Shown piece after piece: positions 37,046 to 45,866 of a stretch of 64,000 nt of DNA (position 1 is its first letter; each line of letters begins with the position of its first letter). The stretch comes from Ilyomonas sp964249755. Lineage in GTDB: Bacteria; Bacteroidota; Bacteroidia; Chitinophagales; Chitinophagaceae. A program made the translations under genes and the position numbers. The notes under the pieces are model-generated. The model was not told where the DNA came from, did not search any database, and was given only the letters and a program-made list of their open reading frames with translations. The DNA lies in NCBI GenBank assembly GCA_964249755.1, contig CAXUDB010000004.1:471818-535817 (forward strand), in the 5' to 3' direction.

Positions 37046-40000
37046 TTAATTATGCACTACTAGTTTCTCTTTATACACCGTATTCGCTGTGCGCATTTCC
37101 AGCAGGTAAATGGAATTAGCCAGGTTGCTTACCGGTATTGTTATAACACCATTGCTGCCCGATGTAGTCAGGCGTTGCACCAATCGTCCGCTCATATCAT
37201 ACAGGTTAACAAACCTGATAGCTTCTGTACCCTGCCGGATGGTAACAAAGCGGGATGCCGGATTGGGCGCCAGCACGGGTGGGCGGCTGCCGGTAAAGTC
37301 AACAGAAGCCACAGCCGAATAACTAACACTGCCATCGGTATGAATAATGCGTATGCGGTAGTAGTTAACGCCCATTGCCGGGAAGCGGTCTTCAGTAGTA
37401 TAAGTTTCCGCTCCGCCACCATCAGCCTTAATTGTATTAATTGTTTGGTATGTATTGTTGTCGGCGCTTCTTTCTACTGCATAGCTGATCACATCCTCAT
37501 CGGAAGATACTACCCATTGAAGATTCACCGTGTGGTTTAAGGATAATGAGGCTGTAAAAGAAATCAAGCTGCTTAACACGCCGCCACCTGATAGCAGATA
37601 ATTGTCAACGGTAGCGGTGGAAAGAATAGAATTGTCATGACTGGTGATAGCAAGCCCGGCATAAACCGGCACGCTGTCGGCGCCAAAACCAGCATCTACG
37701 GCATCGCCAAGCTGCGTCCACTTATTGCCGTTGGGCGAAACAAAGCCGGTATAGACAGAGCCGCTTTTTACCAGCTTTATCCAAAAAGGTGCTTTGATAT
37801 TGCTGGGAGAATTGGTGTTATAGCTAATGTCGTCTGCAATCGGGCGGTTTTGAAAGATAGCGCCATTGCCGCTGGTCATGCCCACAAAGGCATGGCGCGA
37901 ACCGGGCGTCAGGTTCTCCCGTATCATGATGCCGCATTTGTTCCATTCGTTGCTGTTATCCATGCTTACTACTCTTGCTTTTATTTCAAAGTCGGCTCTG
38001 TTGGTGGTATAAGCATAGCGGAAGCCATCAGTAACATCCCAAATGTCTCTGCCCGAACCCGTGAGCGTAAATACATCGTTGTTATAACAGGCAGAGCCGG
38101 CAATATCCACTTCGCCTATATCCTGTGTTGTCCACCGCGTTGGCAGCGGGCTGCAATTGGTATTGCAGGGCAAAGTAGAAAAAGCGGACGAAGAAGAAAA
38201 TTCGCTGGTATCGGAAGGTGAAGCCGAGCATTTTGCCCCTACTTCAAACAAGTAATCGGTGCCGCAGGCAAGTCCGGTCAGCGCCAGCGAATTGATGTTG
38301 GTAGTTGTCGTTGTCCAGTTGTCTGCCGATACGGTTTTATACTGAACTGTAAAGCTGTTTGCGCCATTGGAATTCCAGTGAAGATTGGCATCGTTCTCAT
38401 AAACATCAGAAACACTTAGCCCCGTAGGCGTGGCACACGAGGAAGCGCTTTCTTTTCCATACACTTCCATCTCGTACAGTGAATAACCATACTCGGTTCC
38501 GCGTGCGGTGCCATACATACGCACATAGCGCCCGCTGGCTTTTAGTGAAATTGAATTTTGCAAATCGGTATTGCCCGTGATGGTTGCATAGGGTGTCCAG
38601 GTAACGGCATCGTCCGACAATTCAATTTTAAAATCTTTTCCAAACGCATACTCCCACTTCAGTACTACTTCGCACACATCGTATCGCTTGCCTAGGTCAA
38701 CATAGATAGATTGCGGATCGCTATACGCACTGCTCCATCTTGTATTGCCATCGCCATCAAAAGCAGCACTGGCCAGGTATTGTGGTGCTTCGAGTGAAGA
38801 GGCTACGGCAGGTTTATTCAGAGCAATGTTGGTAGTTGGGCATATGTCGTTATTGTTGTTATTAATCAGACCATACACCATCAGTTTATTAGAGAATGTA
38901 GCTAGATAAACTTTACCATTCACGATAGTGGGATTGTTGAACTTAGCATACTTGCCCACATCGTCGCTTGAAGTTTGGGATGAATTCCATAACTCCTTGG
39001 TTACATCGTTGGCTGCAAACGCCCGCAGTATGCCGGGGCGCACCGATTGATTAGCATCGCCGTTGGCGGCATAGCTTGTCCATAAAATAGCGGTGCTGTC
39101 TGCTGAGCCGTTAGAAGAAACAGACAGCAGAGCGCCGTTGTTGCCTACCGGTCCCTGAACGCCGCTGCTGATGGTATTATCCAAATCGAATGTGCCGTTG
39201 TTCCTGTTGTAAGGAAACGCTTTCAGCAAAGCATTCTCGCTCCACGAATACATCCATTCATTACTCTCGCCTTTATAATAAGAAAGAGAAGAACGGAGGT
39301 GTGCATTTACACCCAAATCTATATCCTGAACTACCTTATTGGTGTTGGCATTGTACTTACCCATGTTGTTACGGTCAAGTACATAAATATGACCATCCTT
39401 GCAGGAAGTAATCACGCGGTCTGTGTTGGGCAACAGCATCATTTGGGTTACGCCAAAGTCAAGGTCTGCTGCTTCGAGGACAGAGATATTAGATGGCGAA
39501 AAGAAGCTGCCGACTGTAAAGGTGTTGCCCGATGGAATTAGTTTCAATGCACTTTCCGAGCGGTTGATGAGCGCATTTGGATTATTACCGGTGCCGATGG
39601 CACCATTTCCTACGGCTGCATAAATGTTGCCCTCTTCATCGGCAGAAGGTGCAGCGCCACTCATCCAGATACCACCAAAATAACCGTTGGGCGTGCTGTT
39701 GTAAATTCTTGTTTGCTGCAAAGTGGTTTTATCGTAGCCTAATATCCAGCCATGATACGGACCCCAATCGCAATGCGAAGAATAAGGAATATACACATTG
39801 CCATTCAGCAATAATAAGCCGCCGCGCTGGTTCTGCTTTTGCGCATCAAAATAAACAATGCCGTTTACGTTGCCATCGCCGGTGCCGGCAATTTGTGCTG
39901 CAATTAAGATGGGGCTGTTGGGTCTTTCCGCGCCTGTAACAATATCGAGTGCATGCAGGTATTGAGAGAACTGTTTGTTGGCATCTACCGATCTGGCAAC

Positions 40001-40489
40001 CACATACAACGTATTTGTAACCGAATCAATAACAGGCGTTCCCACAATGCCCATGTTGCCACTGAAATCATTATAAAAACCGCCACAGGCACCGGTCATA
40101 TCGCGGTTCTTTGGAGGGCGGGTGCCATTAGGAGTAAGGCTTACCTGCCAGTAAGGTGCAGTGCGATTGGCCGAATCAGCGTCAAAGGCATACACAGTAT
40201 TGTTCACCGTAGCTACAAACACAATATTGCGGGTTCCAATATTAGGCACATTTACATTCAGCATCACCAGCGGCTGCGCATAAATCTGGTCGTCTACTGC
40301 GCGCGAAAAAACCGCTCCGAAAGAGCCGGATTTTACGTTGGTGGTGGTGAGGGTAGTTTCGTGGTCATACCATCCGGTTCGCTGCAGGTTGTTATGCTGG
40401 GTTAATACACTTGTTTGCGCATGGGCAAACAGAGCCAGGCTACAAACTGATAATAGTAAGCAAAGGCGGACGAAAGAAATTCGTTTCAT
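37046..40489 (-). CDS. Large secreted protein: beta-propeller, discoidin, Fn3 and T9SS domains
   Basis: A 1147-residue protein with signal peptide (to SLALFAHAQ). Residues ~30-540 form a PQQ-like beta-propeller (NTVYAFDADS, GHIYVLDRNNMG). Residues ~555-680 are an F5/8 type C (discoidin) domain: NIALNKPAVASS, AFDGDGNTRWSS and YVDLGKRYDVCEV. A fibronectin type III module (~690-775) follows, then a jelly-roll of the DUF1349 type (RADFEIKARVVSMDNSNEWNK; ~790-970), another Ig-like module, and a T9SS type A domain from ~1070 (VLAPNPASRFVTI). A surface carbohydrate-binding role is likely from the domains. It ends at a strong terminator. Confidence 0.87.
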   Translation of the reverse strand: MKRISFVRLCLLLSVCSLALFAHAQTSVLTQHNNLQRTGWYDHETTLTTTNVKSGSFGAVFSRAVDDQIYAQPLVMLNVNVPNIGTRNIVFVATVNNTVYAFDADSANRTAPYWQVSLTPNGTRPPKNRDMTGACGGFYNDFSGNMGIVGTPVIDSVTNTLYVVARSVDANKQFSQYLHALDIVTGAERPNSPILIAAQIAGTGDGNVNGIVYFDAQKQNQRGGLLLLNGNVYIPYSSHCDWGPYHGWILGYDKTTLQQTRIYNSTPNGYFGGIWMSGAAPSADEEGNIYAAVGNGAIGTGNNPNALINRSESALKLIPSGNTFTVGSFFSPSNISVLEAADLDFGVTQMMLLPNTDRVITSCKDGHIYVLDRNNMGKYNANTNKVVQDIDLGVNAHLRSSLSYYKGESNEWMYSWSENALLKAFPYNRNNGTFDLDNTISSGVQGPVGNNGALLSVSSNGSADSTAILWTSYAANGDANQSVRPGILRAFAANDVTKELWNSSQTSSDDVGKYAKFNNPTIVNGKVYLATFSNKLMVYGLINNNNNDICPTTNIALNKPAVASSLEAPQYLASAAFDGDGNTRWSSAYSDPQSIYVDLGKRYDVCEVVLKWEYAFGKDFKIELSDDAVTWTPYATITGNTDLQNSISLKASGRYVRMYGTARGTEYGYSLYEMEVYGKESASSCATPTGLSVSDVYENDANLHWNSNGANSFTVQYKTVSADNWTTTTTNINSLALTGLACGTDYLFEVGAKCSASPSDTSEFSSSSAFSTLPCNTNCSPLPTRWTTQDIGEVDIAGSACYNNDVFTLTGSGRDIWDVTDGFRYAYTTNRADFEIKARVVSMDNSNEWNKCGIMIRENLTPGSRHAFVGMTSGNGAIFQNRPIADDISYNTNSPSNIKAPFWIKLVKSGSVYTGFVSPNGNKWTQLGDAVDAGFGADSVPVYAGLAITSHDNSILSTATVDNYLLSGGGVLSSLISFTASLSLNHTVNLQWVVSSDEDVISYAVERSADNNTYQTINTIKADGGGAETYTTEDRFPAMGVNYYRIRIIHTDGSVSYSAVASVDFTGSRPPVLAPNPASRFVTIRQGTEAIRFVNLYDMSGRLVQRLTTSGSNGVITIPVSNLANSIYLLEMRTANTVYKEKLVVHN

Positions 40490-40849
40490 AAACAGGATAT
40501 CTTTTGTTTTGGATGCGGTATAAAGCAGTCGTATTTGATGATAAAGATAAACGCTAATTTAATTCATAAGGTTGCCATAAAATTAAATAGATTTTCAGAC
40601 AATCCTTTTAAATGTAGATGCTGAAAAGCACCACTTGTGTACTTTAAATTGGCAGAGGACAACGTTTCTGTTGTGTCTTCTCATCCTATATTTCAGGTTA
40701 GGACTGAAGTGGGTTTTTATATTGAATAGAGGATAAGAAAAATTAAGCAGCGTAAAAGTATAAAGCGAGTAGGAGTAAACAGATTACCTACGCAAAGCTT
40801 GTGAACAAGCTATAGTTATCGCCATGCTTTTACTATGGCTGCCGGAACA
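40490..40849. other. Intergenic region with a short palindrome
   Basis: No gene is seen in this 360-bp spacer. A 16-bp palindrome lies at 40796-40811 downstream of phhB. Confidence 0.5.
40796..40811 (-). terminator. Possible weak terminator after phhB
   Basis: AGCTTGT and ACAAGCT pair around a 2-base centre 39 bp past the phhB stop. On the minus strand only TTTG follows, so it is a weak terminator or simply a palindrome. Confidence 0.3.
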
Positions 40850-41086
40850 TTAAAGTGAGATTAGCTTGTCTATTTGCGAAGCTAATTTCCTATCCTTGTC
40901 AGTAACTGTATTGCCGGCATCGTGGGTAGATAAGCGAATGTTTACCTTGTTGTAAACGTTGTCCCATTCGGGGTGATGATCCATCTTTTCGGCTATCATG
41001 GCCACGCGTGTCATAAAGGCAAAGGCTTCCGAAAAGTCAGCGAAGGTAAAGCTGCGTTGCAATGCGTTGTTTGTTTCCTGCCACAT
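40850..41086 (-). CDS. phhB: 4a-hydroxytetrahydrobiopterin dehydratase
   Basis: A 78-residue pterin-4a-carbinolamine dehydratase that regenerates the pterin cofactor of phenylalanine hydroxylase. The active-site pattern EKMDHHPEWDNVYNKVNIRL (~residue 33) and STHDAGNTVTDKD are diagnostic. It is shorter than the common ~95-110 residues only at the N-terminus, and the family core is complete. It begins 4 bp after the stop of phhA, so the two are clearly co-transcribed. Confidence 0.92.
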   Translation of the reverse strand: MWQETNNALQRSFTFADFSEAFAFMTRVAMIAEKMDHHPEWDNVYNKVNIRLSTHDAGNTVTDKDRKLASQIDKLISL

Positions 41087-41090
41087 GGTT

Positions 41091-41840
41091 TTAGTGTATT
41101 AATTGTTCAGAAAGAAGGTGGGTTAAAGTTCTGTCTATCTCGGGGATAGCATTGCACAACTGCTCAAACGATTCTATTACAAAGAAGCGTGGCTGCAAGG
41201 TGTCAATGCGGTAAGGCGTGCTGAGCATTTGAGGCACATCAAACGGTGTTTTTTCTGAGTCATTGCTGAACACGTGCGCTGTTTCGCCGATGGACGAAAT
41301 GATACCCGCACCAAAAATCTTGTTGTTGCCGTTTTCGTTCAATAAACCAAATTCTATGGTGTACCAGTACACGCGGGCAAGAACTGCAATCGCATCGGCA
41401 TCATCAATCCACTTCATGGCAAGCTCACCAAAGCCTTGTATAAATTCAGCATACGCTTTATTTACCAGCAAAGGAATATGACCAAACACATCATGAAACA
41501 TGTCCGGCTCTTCTATGTAATTCAGCTCGTCCATGGTGCGCAGCCAGCAGGTAGCGGGAAACACTTTGTGGGTGAGCATTTCAAAAAAATCTTTTGCCGG
41601 CACCAGTTCCGGCACCACCTTTATTTTCCAGCCGGTGTGTTGCTGCAACCGTTCCGTTGTTTTATCGAAATGTGGTATTTCATCACCCTTAAAACCAATA
41701 ATGTCTAATGCTTCGAGATACAACTTGCTCGCAGCTTCCTGCACGTGCGGAAGCTGACGCTCGTACAATAGTTTCCATACTTGAAAATCTTCAGGTGTGT
41801 AGGTGCTGTAGTCTTGTACGGTTGGCTTGATGCGTTCCAT
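41091..41840 (-). CDS. phhA: Phenylalanine 4-monooxygenase
   Basis: A 249-residue pterin- and iron-dependent hydroxylase converting phenylalanine to tyrosine. The iron ligands are visible: two His in PDMFHDVFGHIPLL (~residue 115) and Glu in WYTIEFGL (~residue 163). ATG at 41840 is preferred; a GTG one codon upstream is possible. It feeds tyrosine into the hppD/hmgA/FAH pathway encoded in the same cluster. A tyrosine aminotransferase is not in the window. Confidence 0.95.
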   Translation of the reverse strand: MERIKPTVQDYSTYTPEDFQVWKLLYERQLPHVQEAASKLYLEALDIIGFKGDEIPHFDKTTERLQQHTGWKIKVVPELVPAKDFFEMLTHKVFPATCWLRTMDELNYIEEPDMFHDVFGHIPLLVNKAYAEFIQGFGELAMKWIDDADAIAVLARVYWYTIEFGLLNENGNNKIFGAGIISSIGETAHVFSNDSEKTPFDVPQMLSTPYRIDTLQPRFFVIESFEQLCNAIPEIDRTLTHLLSEQLIH

Positions 41841-41866
41841 CACTTTCTATTGTTAATGGGTGATTG

Positions 41867-42793
41867 TTACTGGTTAACTGAAAGAGCTTCCTTCGCAACT
41901 CCATCTCTTTCTTTTGTCCTTATCAATACCTGCCAAGCATCCTGCACCAAGCCGTTATTGAGCAACTGCGCAGCAAGCTTGTGCAACTCATTATTCCGTT
42001 TCGATTTATTCCTCTTGTATTGCCTTAAAATAAATAGCATTGCCATATTGCTAAAAGCTTCATCCTCGTCCGGTATCGCTTCTACATTGGCAAGCTGCGC
42101 CAGATGGTTGCCGGTCAGTATTTCGCTGTGTAAAATCTCGGTTGGTAATTGGTCGAAGCCGATACCCAGCCTGGTGTTGGGCTTTGCCACTTGAAAAAGA
42201 TTGCTGTTGTCCACCCTGCAATACCAGTCGCCGCCCAAACGCGCGACATGATTGATTTTTGTTTGGTCAATGCCGGTTCTGTTCTCGTTGAGAATACTGT
42301 CGTTAATGTGCATCAGCAGCACTTCGCAAATCACTAAGTTGCCTGCGCCGGCTTCATTACCCAAAGCTTTTATTTCATTGACCTTACATTCTAGTTTGAT
42401 TAAACTTTCCTTTACCATGGGTGGTTGAACAAGGGTTGCCTTTTCCGGTGTAAAGCCTGCTTTAATAAACTCATCAGCTCCTTTGCCGTACTCGCAGCTT
42501 GCCAGCGATACTTGCTGTACCATATCGTAGCTGACAATGTTAATAACAACCTCGGGTACTTCTTTTACATTCTGTAACGTATGTTTTGTGGTGTTGTCTC
42601 TCAGCCTTCTTGCCGGAGAAAAAATAACAATGGGTGGATTAGTAGAAAACAAATTAAAGAAGCTAAAGGGTGACAAATTCACCTTGCCTTCGCTGTCTAT
42701 CGTACTGGCAAAAGCAATAGGCCGCGGCGCAACAGCGTGCTGTAAAAAGCTCTGTGTCTGTTGAGGCGTTATGTTTTGTAAGTTGATGATCAT
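41867..42793 (-). CDS. Flavin reductase-like (DIM6/NTAB) FMN-binding protein
   Basis: A 308-residue split-barrel flavoprotein. ATG at 42793 starts MIINLQNITPQQTQ; the frame is open farther upstream but runs into the inverted-repeat cassette. VAPRPIAFASTID and LSPFSFFNLFSTNPPIV (~residue 45) are the FMN-binding motifs of the flavin reductase/DIM6 family. The C-terminal ~80 residues are helical. It lies 26 bp upstream of phhA in the aromatic catabolism cluster; a role in a flavin-linked step there is guessed from position. Confidence 0.82.
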   Translation of the reverse strand: MIINLQNITPQQTQSFLQHAVAPRPIAFASTIDSEGKVNLSPFSFFNLFSTNPPIVIFSPARRLRDNTTKHTLQNVKEVPEVVINIVSYDMVQQVSLASCEYGKGADEFIKAGFTPEKATLVQPPMVKESLIKLECKVNEIKALGNEAGAGNLVICEVLLMHINDSILNENRTGIDQTKINHVARLGGDWYCRVDNSNLFQVAKPNTRLGIGFDQLPTEILHSEILTGNHLAQLANVEAIPDEDEAFSNMAMLFILRQYKRNKSKRNNELHKLAAQLLNNGLVQDAWQVLIRTKERDGVAKEALSVNQ

Positions 42794-42811
42794 AATTGCT
42801 GATTTTTCTAT

Positions 42812-43277
42812 CGCAAAGTCGCTAAGACGCGAAATTTGATTAGGTACTTGCGCCTTGGCGCTCAACACTAAAAATTATTTACAAACCTTTTAATCCCTTC
42901 TTTTATGATTGAAACATGAAAATTGACAAGGAAGCCTAACTTCTTTTGCGCCAGTTTCAAATAAGAAATAATCTGTGCTGTATATACCGGTGGCATTACA
43001 TCACAGCACTTTATTTCAATCACAATTTCATTCTCTACCAACAGATCAATCACATAATGCTTGCCGGTGTCAAACCCCTTATAAAACAACTTAACCGGCA
43101 CCTGATTTTCCGCTACAATGTTTCTTATCTCAAATTCTTTCAGCAAAGCATATTCATATGCCGATTCAAGCAATCCCGGTCCTAATTCCTTATGCACCTG
43201 AAAACAGGCATCTACAATTATCGCTGCTAGCTCATTATATCTTTCCTTATTTATCTTTGCGTCTTCGCGTCTTTGCG
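42812..43277. mobile_element. Inverted-repeat cassette carrying a GxxExxY gene
   Basis: CGCAAAGTCGCTAAGACGC at 42812-42830 and GCGTCTTCGCGTCTTTGCG at 43259-43277 are terminal inverted repeats that agree at 17 of 19 positions. A second, imperfect copy of the left motif lies inverted at 42849-42860. The only gene inside is the GxxExxY nuclease-like protein. The cassette separates the FAH-family gene from the flavin reductase gene, both on the minus strand, so it looks inserted within an operon. No target-site duplication was seen and no transposase is present, so any movement would need help in trans. Confidence 0.6.
42868..43197 (-). CDS. GxxExxY protein (PD-(D/E)XK nuclease-like)
   Basis: A 109-residue protein as read from a GTG at 43197. 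The name-giving motif is GLLESAY (~residue 8), and the nuclease-like active site is VIDLLVENEIVIEIK. The family's usual N-terminus is still encoded further upstream in the same frame (INKERYNELAAIIVDACFQV) up to the neighbouring stop of the FAH gene, but without any ATG, GTG or TTG there, so either an ATA start is used or the first helix is lost. Function of the family is unknown. It is enclosed by inverted repeats. Confidence 0.8.
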   Translation of the reverse strand: MHKELGPGLLESAYEYALLKEFEIRNIVAENQVPVKLFYKGFDTGKHYVIDLLVENEIVIEIKCCDVMPPVYTAQIISYLKLAQKKLGFLVNFHVSIIKEGIKRFVNNF

Positions 43278-44279
43278 GTTAATCTTCCCCAGCAACGAAA
43301 AATCACTTTCCTCCTTCACCATTGTATTCCACAACACACTCAATCCTTCTACTTCCATCTCCACCACATCGCCTTCTTTTAACCATTGCTCTTCGTAGTT
43401 CGCATCATTCAATTTGCCCGTTCCGTTCAATTCTAAAAAACAACCTGTTCCCACCGTACCACTTCCGATGATATCACCCGGATGAAGCGTAACACCATAA
43501 CTGCAACGCTCAATCAACTCCGCAAACGTCCAGTCCATGTCGCTGACCTTGCCTTCGCTTACGGGCTTTCCGTTTACAAAACACTTCATGCCCAAATTCC
43601 AACTCTTACCCACATGACCTTCTTTGCATGCTACTTCAAATTCCTTCAATTCATCCAGCGTCACCAGGCAAGGACCGACTGCTGTTGCGAAGTCTTTACC
43701 CTTGGCAGGACCTAAGTTTAGCAGCATCTCTTCCATCTGCAAAGTGCGGGCGCTCAGGTCATTCATAATCATCAAACCAGCGATGTATTCATCCGCTTCT
43801 TCAGCTTTAATGTTCCTTCCGCTTTTGCAAATCACAATTGCTACTTCCAGTTCAAAATCCAGCTTCTCAAAATGGTCAGGCATACACTTTACATCGCCCG
43901 CACCTTGAATGCTGTTGTGATTGGTAAAATAAAAAACCGGGTATTCATCAAACTGCGGAATCATGGGCACACCACGGTTTCTGCGGGCAGATTCAACATG
44001 CTGTCGAAATGCATAACCATCGCGGCACGAAGGTGGGAAAGGAACCGGCGACAGCAGCTGAACATCATCTAACGTAATGCCATTGCCTCCCTGTAAATTA
44101 CCTTCACGGATGGCTTTTTCTGTTTGCTGCGCAATGGAAAAATTGTCTTCCCAAAAGTTCAGCATCATACTCATGGTAGATGGTAACTCGGGATTCATCA
44201 AATCGCAATCATAGAGAAAATTGTCTACCAAAAACGCAAGCTGTTCCGTGTCGTTGTGTAAGTAAGACATCAGTTTCAT
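43251..44279 (-). CDS. Fumarylacetoacetate hydrolase family protein
   Basis: A 342-residue hydrolase, the last step of tyrosine breakdown (fumarylacetoacetate to fumarate and acetoacetate) judged by context with hppD and hmgA. The metal-binding core is visible: DFELEVAIVICKSGRNI (~residue 140), MIMNDLSARTLQ, KDFATAVGPCLV and GDIIGSGTVGTGC. The last ~9 residues (NRKDAKTQR) and the stop codon are encoded by the end of the adjacent inverted-repeat cassette, so the C-terminus has been replaced or extended by the insertion. No maleylacetoacetate isomerase gene is in the window. Confidence 0.88.
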   Translation of the reverse strand: MKLMSYLHNDTEQLAFLVDNFLYDCDLMNPELPSTMSMMLNFWEDNFSIAQQTEKAIREGNLQGGNGITLDDVQLLSPVPFPPSCRDGYAFRQHVESARRNRGVPMIPQFDEYPVFYFTNHNSIQGAGDVKCMPDHFEKLDFELEVAIVICKSGRNIKAEEADEYIAGLMIMNDLSARTLQMEEMLLNLGPAKGKDFATAVGPCLVTLDELKEFEVACKEGHVGKSWNLGMKCFVNGKPVSEGKVSDMDWTFAELIERCSYGVTLHPGDIIGSGTVGTGCFLELNGTGKLNDANYEEQWLKEGDVVEMEVEGLSVLWNTMVKEESDFSLLGKINRKDAKTQR

Positions 44280-44290
44280 AACCAGAAATT

Positions 44291-44492
44291 TTTACCGCAG
44301 AGGTAAAGAGAAATGAGAGTTCTGCGCAGAGAAAATTCAATTTTACCACATCTCTGTTTTTCTTCCTCTCTCTATTCGAAGCATTATTAAAAACATTATA
44401 AAGCTTTTACCACAGAAACAAAAGGGAGCAAGAATTTTCATATAAAACAACCTCCGCGAAACCCTCTTATTCCTCTTTTTCTCTGCGGTAAA
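44291..44492. repeat. Inverted-repeat spacer element with CCGCAGAG arms
   Basis: The arms at 44291-44310 (TTTACCGCAGAGGTAAAGAG) and 44473-44492 (inverted, ending CTCTGCGGTAAA) match at ~18 of 20 positions. Between them are two partial copies (TTTTACCACA). It lies between hppD and the FAH gene. The same CTCTGCGGTA end occurs at about 35151-35160, which suggests a dispersed noncoding family. Confidence 0.6.
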
Positions 44493-44504
44493 TAAAACAA
44501 AAAG

Positions 44505-45644
44505 CTATAAGTTCCCTCTCAAACCCTGCTCTCTTTCTATCGCTTCAAAAAGAGCTTTGAAGTTTCCTTTCCCAAAGCTTTTAGCGCCCTTGCGCTGGAT
44601 GATTTCAAAGAACAAAGTAGGGCGGTCTTCTACCGGTTTCGTAAAGATTTGTAAGAGATAACCCTCCTCATCTTTATCTACCAATATACCCAGTTTTTTC
44701 AAGGGTTCAAGGTCTTCATCAATATGATCTACTCTGTCTAACAAATCATCATAATAAGAAGAAGGCACTTTCAAAAATTCAATTCCTCTGCTTTGCAATG
44801 TCGTTACCGTTTCAATAATGTTGTGCGTAGCCAGCGCCACGTGCTGCACGCCTTCGCCGTTATAAAACTCTAAGTATTCTTCTACCTGCGATTTCTTTTT
44901 GCCTTCTGCAGGCTCATTAATCGGGAACTTCACAAAGCCGTTTCCATTGCTCATCACCTTGCTCATCAGCGCCGAATATTCCGTAGAAATATCACTGTCA
45001 TCAAACGTCAGGATATTGCGGAAGCCCATCACATTTTCATAGAAAGAAACCCATTTGTTCATCTGGTTCCAGCCCACGTTGCCCACGCAATGATCTACAT
45101 ACTGCAAGCCTGTATCGGTTGGGTTATAACTCGATGTCCATTCCACATAACCCGGCATAAAAGCGCCACTATAATTCTTTCGTTCGATGAACAAATGAAC
45201 CGTGTCGCCATAGGTTTGAATACCACTCATCACCACCTCGCCATGCTTGTCCTGTAGTGTTACCGGCTTACCGCTGCTTTTTGCGCCGCGCATCGTGGTT
45301 TGCTTCCACGCATCCATCGCATCATCCACGCGCAAAGCCAAATGCTTCACGCCATCGCCGTGCTTCTGAATATGGGCGGCTATTTCGTTATCATTTTTTA
45401 ATGGCGTGGTAAAAACAAACGTCAGCTTGTTCTGCCTTATCGCATATGAGGCTCTGTCTTTCATGCCTGTTTCCGGTCCCGCATAAGCGAGGCTTTGAAA
45501 GCCAAAAGCCGTCTTATAAAAATGCGCTGCCTGCTTGGCGTTGCCTACATAAAATTCAACATAATCGGTGCCTTGCAGGGGAAGAAAATCAATGGATTTA
45601 TTCTGTTGCTGCGCTCTTTTAGGCACTTCTATTTCAGAGATCAT
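44505..45644 (-). CDS. hppD: 4-hydroxyphenylpyruvate dioxygenase
   Basis: A 379-residue iron-dependent dioxygenase converting 4-hydroxyphenylpyruvate to homogentisate. The three iron ligands are visible in VDHCVGNV (~residue 183), GVQHVALAT (~residue 265) and LFFEIIQRKG (~residue 350). Two vicinal-oxygen-chelate domains are present and length is normal. It is the first gene of the minus-strand unit (hppD, FAH, cassette, flavin reductase, phhA, phhB) and is divergent from hmgA. Confidence 0.95.
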   Translation of the reverse strand: MISEIEVPKRAQQQNKSIDFLPLQGTDYVEFYVGNAKQAAHFYKTAFGFQSLAYAGPETGMKDRASYAIRQNKLTFVFTTPLKNDNEIAAHIQKHGDGVKHLALRVDDAMDAWKQTTMRGAKSSGKPVTLQDKHGEVVMSGIQTYGDTVHLFIERKNYSGAFMPGYVEWTSSYNPTDTGLQYVDHCVGNVGWNQMNKWVSFYENVMGFRNILTFDDSDISTEYSALMSKVMSNGNGFVKFPINEPAEGKKKSQVEEYLEFYNGEGVQHVALATHNIIETVTTLQSRGIEFLKVPSSYYDDLLDRVDHIDEDLEPLKKLGILVDKDEEGYLLQIFTKPVEDRPTLFFEIIQRKGAKSFGKGNFKALFEAIEREQGLRGNL

Positions 45645-45650
45645 ACAATG

Positions 45651-45692
45651 GTTAATTATAAATAGTTAATTGTAAATAGTTAATTGTAAATT
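45651..45692. repeat. Three 14-bp tandem units in hppD leader
   Basis: GTTAATTATAAATA, GTTAATTGTAAATA and GTTAATTGTAAATT follow in tandem with only two base changes. They begin 6 bp upstream of the hppD start codon on the untranslated side, so copy number could affect leader structure or translation. Confidence 0.7.
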
Positions 45693-45866
45693 GGAGAAAG
45701 AAGAAGAATGAATTGTCAATGGTGAACAAGACGCTACAGGCTGTCTCAATTACCCATTAACAATATTCAATTAACCATAGAATCTGCGGCAAGCGCTTCC
45801 ATCAGGCAGACGTAAGAATTGCAATCGTCAAAAAAAAGCTTATGTGCGTAATCAGGGCGCATACCA

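Noticed and set aside
37637..38221. 194-codon plus-strand frame within the large secreted protein gene
   Set aside because: It is the mirror of a repetitive domain-coding region; no independent evidence.
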